A stretch of DNA of 64,000 nucleotides from Diphasiastrum complanatum (taxonomy: Eukaryota > Streptophyta > Lycopodiopsida > Lycopodiales > Lycopodiaceae): contig MU831925.1 of assembly GCA_029204225.1 (NCBI GenBank), forward strand, positions 32,706-96,705, given 5' to 3'. Of this stretch, positions 54,138-64,000 are shown one piece after another. The position numbers were made by a program, and so were the translations under genes. The notes beneath the pieces were generated by a model that searched no databases, was not told the origin of the DNA, and saw only the letters and a program-made list of their open reading frames with translations. Position 1 is the stretch's first letter; every line of letters starts with the position of its first letter.

Positions 54138-57100
54138 CTAGTCACTATCAATCCCATCACTATCAGTACTTATAGGTGTTGATGATCCTAAAGTGGTGGA
54201 AGAAGCATCATCTTTTTCACTATGTACTAAAACATTGCCTTCCTCATGATGCAAGCTGTAATTTTCATAGTTTCCCATACTTCTTCTGGTTCGTGAGGAC
54301 AGTCCCACATCATTTGTCGTGGAAATTCTTTGCTTTAGGATTTCAATAGTGGACTTTCTCAAATGACCTATTGTGGTGAGCATGAAGTCGTACACTAAAA
54401 TATCCACTTCCTCTAAAGACAATAAAGAAGAATTTGGAGTATTCTTTGTTTTTCGCTTCTTCCCTTTACCATGCACTGAACGGACCATCTTGAGGTTGTA
54501 CCTCCCTTTGAATGGATCAATGTGATTTGTTTTAAACCAATGCACGATTATGTCTTTAATCTTGAATGTGATATCATCTCGATGAAGTGTGAGTACTTTT
54601 TCAATCCAAAAGGGGTGACCGAGATCATCATTTGTTGCTAGTGTAGCTACCAAAGTACCCTCTTGGATATCTTCTAGGTCACCCTTCCACATCTGGGCTA
54701 GTCTATCCCTCCTGCTTGTTGACCGCCTTGCTCCAAGATACATTTCTCTGGTCTCTCTAACACATTCATGATGTTCTGTTATCTGTACATGCTCTGTTTC
54801 GGTATTACTTTGATGGACAGGCCACACGAAGTCAAATGAGAGTTCTCATTTGTCGTCCTCAATATTATTTAATATCACCATTTGCTCCTCATAAAATGTA
54901 TCCCACCATTTAGTATCATGTTCTCCCACATATTTTTTTGCTTTCTCGATTAGAAGTTTATGCTCTTCTATGCACTTTCGATAATCAATAGGTCTTGTTT
55001 GTTTTTCTGCATCTTTAACTTCTTTGGCTAGTAACATAGGCATCTGCTTTGTGGACTTCATCTGAGCAACTGGTATATGTATCAACCATTTCAAAGCATC
55101 TATTGGAAGCCATTGTTTACCTGTTGACAATTGTTTCCCATACATCAACACAACCTCATTTTCCATATTTTTTTTAATAAGAAAGTAGTGCTAGTAGCTA
55201 ATGTCATTTAACTTTTTCAAACATAGTTCTCTTGAGGAATTTACAAACTCCTATGGAAAAGGTACAAAAAAGGACCAAGAGTGGATCCTAATCTGATCCT
55301 CAAGAGGGATTGGTTGTCAGATTACTTGATCTATCAATCTACTTCAGATTAAGATCAATCTAGATCAATTCTAGACACAAAATCCTAACAAGAACAATCA
55401 TTAATTGAAGGTAAGTGTACTTTATGGTTTCACACGTGTGAAACACTGTCTGAGTACGGACTCCAACCTCAAAACAATCAAAACAAATGTAGACAAATGG
55501 AGAGAATCACTCAAAATTGCTTCCAAAACCAAGATTGGTGTCTTAAAATAATTATGGCCAAATGTGGCTCTATATATACAATAAGTGGGAGCTCGTGGTA
55601 TTGATCATCCCTTTGATCCCACATGTGTGAAGGTGCTTTGTCATATGATGATTCATCATGCAAAACTGACACTTGGAAAAAACCTTCTATTTTGAGCACT
55701 TTTGGTCCATTTTCCTTCTATATGGAGATCTACTTGAAAATCTTCTAGAAGTCAAAATTCGTCTACTTCAGCTTATTCCACACATGTGAGCTGTCCTCTA
55801 CACATGGGATGTGACACCTAACCAAAGGATGTGGCTCATGCAAGCAATAGATTGATGCCATGTGTCATATGTCTAGAAAACTAGTTTTTGGCCTTTTTAG
55901 CCACTAGAACTTGAATTAAATCATATGTACAACCTATATGATTATGGTACATGACAAGTACACTATTTTCACACGTGGGAACAGGCTCCACACATGTGTG
56001 TTTATCTATATACAAGATTTTTGGCCTCTACCAAGCTTATTTTTGTATTTTTCACAACTCCTTGAAGTCAATGGTCTCCTTGAGATGAAATATACTTGGC
56101 TTAGGAGTGTAGGCTTCCTCTATGATGGACATCATTATAGGAAGTGTAAATGCATCTCGCCGCGACAACTTTTTAGAGAAAGTGCTGAACATTTGCTCTA
56201 TATGATCGTGTGTGTGTCCAACCAATAGAAAATTAATCTTTACTTTTCTAAAAACGCCCTTCTCCACAAGCATATTCAAATAACCGAAGACCATTTGATT
56301 CTTATTCTCTCTTGCTGTGTTGTCCAACTGAACATATAAAACAACCGGAAGCAATCCTCGCCATGAAGATAAAACATGATGAATAATAGTCACGGTTAAC
56401 ATGGGATCATTATGCACGTTAGGATATGTGAAAAATACTCTAGGATGAACAATTTCAGTGTAAATCAAGCAACCGACCAAATGTGCTTGAATCATCGTTT
56501 CTTCATGAACATCCTTTTGTAGTCGTGCAACTGTGTCTTTTTTTTATCCATCCCGTCAATGACAATGCCAAAATACTTCTCTGGAAACCCAAAGCATTTT
56601 TTACGGTGATGCATTATTTTTTGACATTCCGCTACTTGTTCCTCTCTATCATCATTCAAAGCTGACTTCACCATTGCAATCTCCGTCAAATCCCTTAAGG
56701 CTTTTCTTTTACTTTTCAATTCTACACACGTACTGCATACTCCCATTCACACTTTTCGTGGATGCATTGCAACAAAATGAATGCAATGCCTCCCAAACTT
56801 GTTGATCAGCTGTCAAAAAATCTTTCCTATCCTTACCAAAGGAATGCCTCCTACAACAAAATACAATTGGCAAACATTCGCTCTCAAATCGAGTGCCAAC
56901 ATTGGCACAATGATTGTCAAAATCAAACGACCCAAATGATAATATATCATTAGAGAATATTGGTTTATCCCCAAAACATGGTCGCAAATATGATGGGACA
57001 TCAACAGATGAGAACGATAACATCCCATTGTCCTCGCTAAGCACAGGATTTAACAAATTCTCTGACACGTTCTCTGACACATTTTCTGATACGTTGTTTA

Positions 57101-57311
57101 CACCGATCACTGGGGCTCCTTCATATGAGAAAAACGAGAGGCTCACCGCACAAGATGAATTGTGGGCAGGGTCTTTGTAAACCGAGTGAAAAAAATATTT
57201 AAAAATCAACATTATGCATGTCACAACAAAAGTAGAAATCATTTTAATAATTTCAAGCTTGACAAGACAACTTTCTAGATTTGGAAAGGGAGAAAGTATA
57301 TAAGGGCCCAC
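54138..57311 (-). pseudogene. DUF7869-like transposon gene, broken
   Basis: Minus strand. The segment at 56746-56492 has VCSTCVELKSKRKA, FPEKYFGIVIDGMDKKKTQL; 56495-56052 has VLYVQLDNTARENKNQMVFG and FLLVGHTHDHIEQMFSTFSK, both hallmarks (from memory) of the DUF7869 family, an RNase H-like, probably transposon-borne group. After a solo LTR the frame resumes: 55166-54846 (WLPIDALKWLIHIPVAQMKS) and 54827-54138 (DLGHPFWIEKVLTLHRDD, then a basic KGKGKKRKTKN stretch and an acidic tail). Breaks: frameshifts near 56720 and 56500, the LTR at 55252-56056, a TAG near 55184, and a TGA just upstream of 54841. 57311-56709 is the N-terminal part, with a triple SENV repeat. Catalysis has not been shown for this family as far as I know. 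Confidence 0.65.
55252..56056 (+). repeat. Solo LTR (C-like) inside the DUF7869-like gene
   Basis: 805 bp flanked by ACTCC duplications (55247-55251, 56057-56061). The right end TGTATTTTTCACA matches the C LTR end; the left end TATGGAAAAGGTACAAAA looks like a decayed TGTGAAAA-type end. It contains TTTCACACGTGTGAAA (55428-55443) and a TATATATA box near 55570. Removing it with one duplication makes the surrounding minus-strand reading frame continue in phase. Confidence 0.75.
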
Positions 57312-57522
57312 CCAATATCATTTGAGCACGTCATTTCCTGGTGAGCAGAGCGTTATCGCGAAGATATTCCTTGAGCGGCTACGAAGGCGCAAGATCCTGC
57401 ACTACACTCGTTCCCCCTTGCCTCCGCAAAATGAAGACCACCAAGTATGTTCGTAGTGTAATTTAAGGATATTACCTGCCCCAAACTAAAAAAATTTGCA
57501 ACTGCTTTCCTAGGGTTGGGAA

Positions 57523-57751
57523 ATATGTTAGTATAATTTTGATGTAGTGCATCGAAAATGTTGGATATTTCCTTGCAGTGCATCTTTGCAGGAAAAAGGT
57601 TGATGCGGTGCATCGAGTTGTACCACCAACTCGATGCAGTGCATTGAGTTGGACACACCAACTCGATGCAATGCATCAAGTTGGTGTGTCCAACTTGATG
57701 TAGAAATATCCAACATTTTTTATGCACTGCATCAAAATTATACTAACATAT
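57523..57751. repeat. Fold-back element: nested inverted repeats
   Basis: Outer arms 57523-57570 and 57704-57751 are inverse complements at about 45 of 48 positions. An inner hairpin 57648-57670 / 57672-57694 pairs with one mismatch. Variants of GATGCAGTGCATCGAGTTG recur between and beyond the arms (to ~57860). No ORF. A MITE-like or hairpin-RNA-forming sequence. Confidence 0.8.
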
Positions 57752-58039
57752 CACTAGCGCATTAGTTTTTTACATGCTCGATGTTTTGCATCGAGACAGT
57801 TACGTTATCGATGCAGTGCGTAATGTTATCTCACCAATTCGATGCACCGTATCGAGTTCGACACACTATTTCTTTGCAGTCCATTGAAATGGTGACAATT
57901 GTTGAGTTTATTTTCAAGTTATAGGAAGAAGATTGAACTACATGTCGATGATATTTATAAATTAGCTAACTGTGAAATTTGAATGGTTAGCTCTATGCAA
58001 TTTGAATGGTTAGTTAGAAATGGTTTGCTCTGTGCAAGA

Positions 58040-58158
<119 letters not shown>

Positions 58159-58536
58159 AGATAGGTATGAAGCAAATTATGATCTCTTATCAAACATCAT
58201 TCACAATAAAAAACCTTCGACTTATGATATTTTACAACTCTAGGCAAATTAATGTTAAAATATTTTCACTGGATCTAGAATATGACTGCCATCCGCAAAT
58301 TTGAATCAGGAAAAATAGCAAAATGTTTACATATGCATTCCTTTCACGAGAATGGAAATATGGGTGCCATCTCCAATTATGAACGCCATCATTACATTGG
58401 AATGAAAATATGAGCGCCAACTACATATTGGAATGAAAAAATGAGCAGCATTTCCAAATTTGAATCAAGCACACAAGCATGGAGATTGGATTGATCATAG
58501 AGAGTATATAATATAATCAAAGATGAGTATTTTGTT

Positions 58537-59966
58537 TTGCTTCATAGAATCTGGTCACAGTACTTTGATGCAACTAATTACTCTATTGTTTTTTTTATGA
58601 TGACATTGTATCATCTACATGTGGATATCCCTATTGATTTGGCACCTTTGCTGAGCAGAGGAGGCAAAGGAATTCAAATATCTGCTGAGAATCGTTCTCG
58701 TTTCAGGGTAGAAGGAAAAAAAAACTTGGATTTGTGGATAGATGGAACATTATATCCACAAGATCCAAGCACTTTAACACATCCCACATTCTCCTCAATA
58801 GCTCATTTAGTTACATGGATATGCAATGGGCATAGTGGATTACTAGGATATTTGAAAAAATTGCAGGACCATGGAAAACAATTTTATATGAATAAAGTTC
58901 ACTTTTTAGAAGGTGAGTTAATTTGGATATCCTCTTATTGTCAAAATAGAGATTGTCATCTCCAAAAGACGTTAGAAGAAAATGAACAACCTAAAAAAAA
59001 TAATGAATCATTACAGAAGATAACAATCAATATCAAATCAGAACTAGAGCAAATGCAATAAATCTTATAATCTATTCATATTGAAAACCTACAATTATTG
59101 AAGGATGTGGAATTGGAAAAAAAGAAGGATGAAAGTAAGAAGCGAAAGCAACAAAGTTGCAGGGATATTCAAATGCTTTCAAAAGGAGATTATTGAAATA
59201 GAAGGACCCATGCATTCAAGTAAGCATATTCTGATTTTTGTAGGTTTTTCAATGACATTTGGATTTAATTTCAGCTATGGTGATATTCTGTTTACTATCT
59301 ATTTTTTTTGTAGTGCATTAGTAGCTCCTCGGAATATTAAAGACAATGATTTACTAGGAATGTCATTGGGCACAATATTGACAGACAAATCCACTGAGCG
59401 TATCATGATGAACAATAGGAGTTCAAATGTAAAGTGTAAAATAACAGAGTCTTTGATGGTGGACATTAAAAAAAAAATTAGATAAGACTATAGTTCAGGG
59501 TGCTTGTGATTTTGCAGGTATTAGCAGGGAAGCATATGCAACAATATTTAAAGTAATTAGAAAAGCTTTGAAGCAAGTCCAAATTAGAAAAGTCCCAATC
59601 CCTAGGACATATCACTTGAAGAAAGAGAGGGATACATTAAACATAGGTATGCATAAGATCATTGGAACTCCATTTCATATTGAGGAGGTGTATGAAACCG
59701 ATGGAATATCGATATTCTATAGTTCATTAAACAGCTTATTTGTTGATCTAAATTACTTGCTGAGATACATCGTCACATTCTATGATATAACCTATAAAAA
59801 GGTGAATGGCAAAATAATCATAGTACTTAAGCTAAATGAGTCAGAAATTGTGAAAGGGCAGAAGATGGAGAGGGTTAGTATAACTCTCATGAATGGTGCT
59901 CTATTACAAACAGAGGACCAAGAAGATTTCAGATTCAGCGTCCAGTCAGAAAATGATATATGGTAG
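58537..59966 (+). pseudogene. Unknown protein-coding remnant
   Basis: Three plus-strand blocks appear to belong together. 58537-59061 (174 residues) includes DIPIDLAPLLSRGGKGIQ, KKNLDLWIDGTLYPQD and a Lys/Glu-rich coiled-coil-like end that continues in frame after two stops to about 59200 (LEKKKDESKKRKQQ). 59330-59485 has IKDNDLLGMSLGTIL. From about 59480 to 59966 runs a frame with GACDFAGISREAYATIFKVI and KLNESEIVKGQKMERVSITL. The pattern suggests one gene with two stops and a frame change, perhaps with introns. I cannot name the family with confidence; the last block gives the impression of a widespread uncharacterised, possibly transposon-linked group. Confidence 0.4.
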
Positions 59967-60299
59967 TTGGTAGCGTTTCAGGTAACAAGCCTCACCCCAA
60001 CTGGGCTCAGCTTCAAATGAGCAATACATATCTCATTCTTCAGGAAATGCCTAAGATAGTGGCCAAGTCCACTATCCCTCTGGAACGAGGATGCATGTTG
60101 TCTGAAACCACCTCGTCTCGCAGCAAAATCATCAATTATGAGAGCATCTTGCAATAAGAAATATGTTATAAAAAACACATTCAGTGGTTAAGAACATTTT
60201 AATGCAAGGAAGTTTAAACACTTACACATTCTTCATCATCAGCAGCAACCAGATCAGGATGATCAATATAATGACCACCTACTATAGTGGAATCATTAG

Positions 60300-63200
60300 T
60301 GAAATGCATTAATGATGGACGAGACATTTTTTACTGATCTGCCTTCGTTATGGGGCACATGTCTTTGGATAGCTTGTATCTTGGATCCATAGGAGTATTT
60401 ATGGGTTTGCAATCCTCCATGTCGTATCTACGAAGTACATTGATTAGGTAAGATTGTTGGCTTATGAAGATCCTTCTGCTCTTGTGATCTCTGTTGATCT
60501 CCATAACAAAAAGGTAATGGACTGGACCTAAATTAGTCATCTCAAAATTTGATGAAAGCAAAGATTTGGTTTTCTGTAATTTGAATTGCTGATAATTAAG
60601 GAATCATCAACATATAATACTATTATAACATAGCATGACCCTTTACATTTGATATATACATTAGAGTCTGTGGAGCAAGAAGTGAAATTCTGCTGCAACA
60701 AGAAGTGATTGATTCTTTCATACCAGGCCTTTGGAGCTTGCTTAAGACCATATAATGCCTTACACAATTTGCATACCAAATGCTCCTTTCCTTGAAGGAC
60801 ATAACCTTTTGGTTGATAAATGAATATATCTTCTTGTATATATCCATGTAGGAATGTTTTATGGACATCTATCTGGTAAATGTCCAGATCTTCTGCAGCA
60901 TCTATAGCCAATAAGGTATGAATAGACTGATGCTTTATCACTAGACTAAAGGTCTTAGTGTAGTCTATCCCATATTGTTCAAATCCTTTACCCACCAGTC
61001 TAGCTTTCCATTTGGATATTGATCCATTTGGTTTAAGCTTTAGCTTGAAGATCTACTTGGAGTCAATTGGTTTTACACCTGTAGGAGGATTGACAAAACT
61101 CCAGGTCTTGTTTTTCATTAGAGATTGATACTCAGCATCCATGACAACTTTCCATTTGTCTGCATTGGGCATTGACAGTGCTTCTACAACAGTAGCAGGT
61201 TCATCATGATTGATGAACGCGTGAGGGGTGAAAGGATTAGGTTGTTGTCATTGTCTTGCAGACCTTCTAACTGCAGGTGCTTGAGTAGACGATTCTCCTT
61301 GGTGAATGACTGGGATCATAACATCTTGTTTTTTGAACAATCGTGGGTCTAGGCCCATTGACGGTAAGTGGAGCCGTAGGGATGAACTCTGTTGTTTGAA
61401 CAGTCGTAGATCGTTGCCTATCGATGGAGGGTGCAGCTGCTATGGGCATGCTCTTGCATTGGCTGCTTCTACTTAGAATCATGGAATTTGTCTTCAAGAA
61501 AGACAACATCATGGCTGATTGAGATCTGACCTATATCAACATCATAGATACGACATGCCTTGTGTGATGTTGAATAACCGATAAAGATGTTTTTGCAGTT
61601 TACTGGGTCTAGCTTCTTCCTCAGATCAGATGGCACTTCTGCATAGCAGAGACATCTGAAAATATGTAGGTGTTTCAAACTTGGTTTGTAGCCGTAGTAG
61701 GCTTCAAACGGTGTCTTGGAATCAACTGCTTTAGTGCTAGAGTAATTTTGTAGATGGCAAGCCATAGAGATCGCTTTGCTCACAAGGTTTGAGGCAAATG
61801 CGCGTTGACTATCATGGATCGTGTAGCTTCCAACAACGTGCGGTTCTTTCGTTCAACTACTCCGTTCTGTTTTGGAGTGTAGCTCATAGTAAAACTGACC
61901 ATGTAAAGATAGGTAGTCCTTCATTTTATTTGATAGGTACTCTCCCCCTGAATCAAACCGTAGGGCCTTGATTCTCTGACCAGTCTGACTTGTTCTTTAT
62001 GAATATGACTCTGGTAAATTAGGGAGTAGTCATCAATGAATGTAATAAAATATAGAGCTTGACCTAATGAAGATATGCTCATAGGACCACATAAGTCCAT
62101 TGTGTATCAGTAACAAAATGGACTTCATCCTTTTGGCTTGTCCTCTTGGAAATCTAGTTCAAAGTTGTTTCCCTAGTAAGCAATTTTCACAGACAGACTG
62201 ATTAGCTATAGTAACAACATTTATATTCATGTCCTTGACCATTTTGTTATGATGCATATACAAGATTGAACGCATGTTTAGATGACCTAATCTTTGATGC
62301 CATAAATTAGCATCTGAACCGCTCATAGAAAGTGCAAAATTGTGACTCAGTATATACAAATTTCCTTCTTTGTTAGCAGAGAGGATTTCTTTTGAATTCT
62401 CATCTAAAATAGTACATCGTCTAGCAGTGAACAAAACTCTATAGCCCTGAAACTGTGATCTTGCTAATAGACAATAGGTTCTTTGTTAACTTGGGTACAT
62501 AAAGTACACCATTAAGCTATCTAGTGATGCCATCAGAGAATTGTAGTCGAATAGAGCCTTGGGCCTTCGACTTGATGTGAACTGGAGTCTCCAAAGAAGA
62601 CATACTTTGATTCTGTAGTTGTGAGTATAGAGAAGAGGTCTTTGCATGGCATCATGTGCTGAGAAGCACTTGAATCGAGATACCATTGATGGGCATCTCT
62701 ACTAGGTTGATCTTGTACTATTGCAAACCTCTGACTGTGTCAGAGTTGCCTTCTTGCTACTGCTGCATCTTCATTCTCATTTCATTGTGCTTGAGGTACA
62801 CGATAGTCTTTGATGTCGTGGTTGGTTCTTTTGCAGTATGTGCAATATAGCTTGATCTTGGACAATGATTGTACTGTGCTACTGCTATTGCGGTTGCGAT
62901 GCTATTGGCTGTTCTACCTTTGTCTTCTTATCCTTGAAGCCTATCTTCTTCTTGGACTACTGCTTGTTTGAGTAGAGTGCCATGAATTTGGTACTTGTTT
63001 GTTGTAGACAAGCTTTTCCTCCTAACTTTATTCTGCAACAGACTTGCTGTCAATTTTGTGAGAGACAGTTGTAGGAGTATTGCTAAGAAGCAACACTAAA
63101 TTGTCGGTAGGAGGATGAAAGGCTTGCAAGAAGAGACATGGTAGAGTCTTCTTCTGCTTCTGAGATAAACGAACCTATTGCAACCAGTTGGTTAAGCAAC

Positions 63201-63580
63201 TGTTTGAACTCATTCAGATGGTCGCTGACTGAGGTGCCTTCACTCATTCTGACTATCAGTACCTTCTTCCTCAAGAAGAGACGAGTGGAAACATCTGAGA
63301 TCTCATAGATGCTTGTAAGGATGTCCCGCGCTTCTTTTGGAGGTGGTGTTGTTTGATACATGAGCAATCTGAGTGTCTTTCAGATTCGGGATGCAATGGC
63401 AAGTGCCTTGCCATCCTTTGCTTCCCATGCTGGAAGCAGTTCAGGTTCTACCGGTTTGGCTATCGAACCATTTACGTATCCCCAAAGCTCAAGTCTTGAT
63501 CAAGATCATCTTCATCTTGAACTTCCACATGTGGAAGTCATCTCTGTTGAATTTGTTGATCAAATAGTGTGATGCCACGC
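60300..63580 (-). pseudogene. Decayed Ty1/copia gag-pol
   Basis: Read on the minus strand from 63570: Gag (FHMWKFKMKMIL; ARDILTSIYEISDVSTRLFL; SVSDHLNEFKQLLNQLVAIG). A zinc knuckle near 62840 has its last Cys replaced by Tyr (CTYCKRTNHDIKDY). Protease has DSSAS in place of DSGAS (near 62690). Integrase shows LWHQRLGHLNMRS with CENCLLGKQL (62159-62434), then RFDSGGEYLSNK and PFEAYYGYKPSLKHLHIF (61469-61783). RT at 60537-60995 has DYTKTFSLVIKHQSIHTLLA and YVDD, followed after a frameshift by NFEMTNLGPVHYLF (60331-60561). The frame ends near 60331 without RNase H. Multiple stops and shifts; inactive. No LTR was recognised at either end. Confidence 0.85.
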
Positions 63581-64000
63581 AAATGTCAAAAATTGAATAT
63601 CAACATAAATACGGCATAATATACTTGAAAATGAAGATATGAGCTAATTAAGTATAAATCATGAAGAGGCTTAAGTCATTTTTTGAGAATATATCTCCTA
63701 GGTACTTGCCTCATAAATTAAGGGCTAGACCTTTAATAGGAAAAGACATTGCCTTGGATAACCCTTAACTAGGTCATCCATACGAAACCACTAGTTATGA
63801 AAAGACATGTTAAACTAGAGTAACTTTAACTCATAGTTAAGTATACCTCTTATGGTATAGTTGAACGTATTTTCAGTTTAATTCTTAACTAGACCCTTTC
63901 GCGGGAGCGACACACCTATTGTTTAAGAGGTGTGTTTATTCGCCCCGTAGAATATATATTGATCTCACACTTCAGTCTCAATCATCGAGAGAGAAGAGTT
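63581..64000. other. No recognisable gene; possible leader or LTR of the minus-strand copia
   Basis: AT-rich, with no long ORF. It lies upstream of the Gag start of the minus-strand copia and so may be its 5' leader or LTR, but no PBS or paired LTR was found before the window ends. Confidence 0.35.

Noticed and set aside
55170-56056. Interruption of the DUF7869-like gene as a spliceosomal intron
   Set aside because: No suitable GT donor in phase was found, and a 5-bp ACTCC duplication with C-LTR-like ends explains it better as a solo LTR.

Overview
This looks like a block of repeat-rich nuclear DNA from a land plant, built almost entirely of LTR retrotransposons nested in one another. The grounds are Ty1/copia and Ty3/gypsy polyproteins, primer-binding sites matching plant initiator tRNA-Met (TGGTATCAGAGC), a chromovirus-type integrase chromodomain, TG...CA LTR ends and clean 5-bp target-site duplications. 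I see no intact single-copy host gene and no tRNA, rRNA or bacterial feature. A remnant resembling the DUF7869 transposon family might favour a non-flowering plant, but that is weak.

Layout. 1-2496: internal end and LTR pieces of family A. 2497-3542: copia RNase H remnant with a possible 3' LTR. 3543-6986: no recognisable gene. 6987-36700: a large nest. An old reverse-strand A LTR (6987-7331, 24749-25163, 36659-36700) is split by (i) a non-coding A element (7332-24748, + strand) and (ii) a gypsy element B' (25164-36658, - strand; TSD GCCGG). The A element carries two later insertions: a gag-protease-only gypsy element B(-) (8555-13659; TSD TCATG) and a copia element C-na (15699-21270; TSD AAAAG). 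B' is split by a second gag-protease-only element B(+) (29749-34985; TSD CCCAT). 36700-43539: unknown ORFs, a decayed gypsy protease/integrase and AT-rich DNA. 43540-47998: a gag-pol copia element of the same family as C-na. 47999-50880: LTR fragments, a tandemly duplicated LTR D and a copia RT scrap. 50880-57311: unknown broken ORFs, then a DUF7869-like transposon gene split by a solo LTR. 57500-60180: a fold-back hairpin, a GT/GA microsatellite and an unknown broken gene. 60300-63570: a decayed minus-strand copia.

How the pieces may work together (inference). Two parasite-host pairs are visible. In the gypsy group, A (no protein), B (intact Gag-protease, no polymerase) and B' (protease-RT-RNase H-integrase, no gag) share PBS and leader; A and B share a leader with serial GTGCT/AGCAC hairpins. 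In the copia group, C-na encodes Gag fused in frame to about 765 residues that I cannot match to protease, integrase or RT, and has two LTRs that read identical over 647 bp. The gag-pol element at 43540 has LTRs of the same family, with the last ~245 bp nearly identical to C-na. The C-na ORF and the split gag/pol arrangement of B and B' are the most interesting items.
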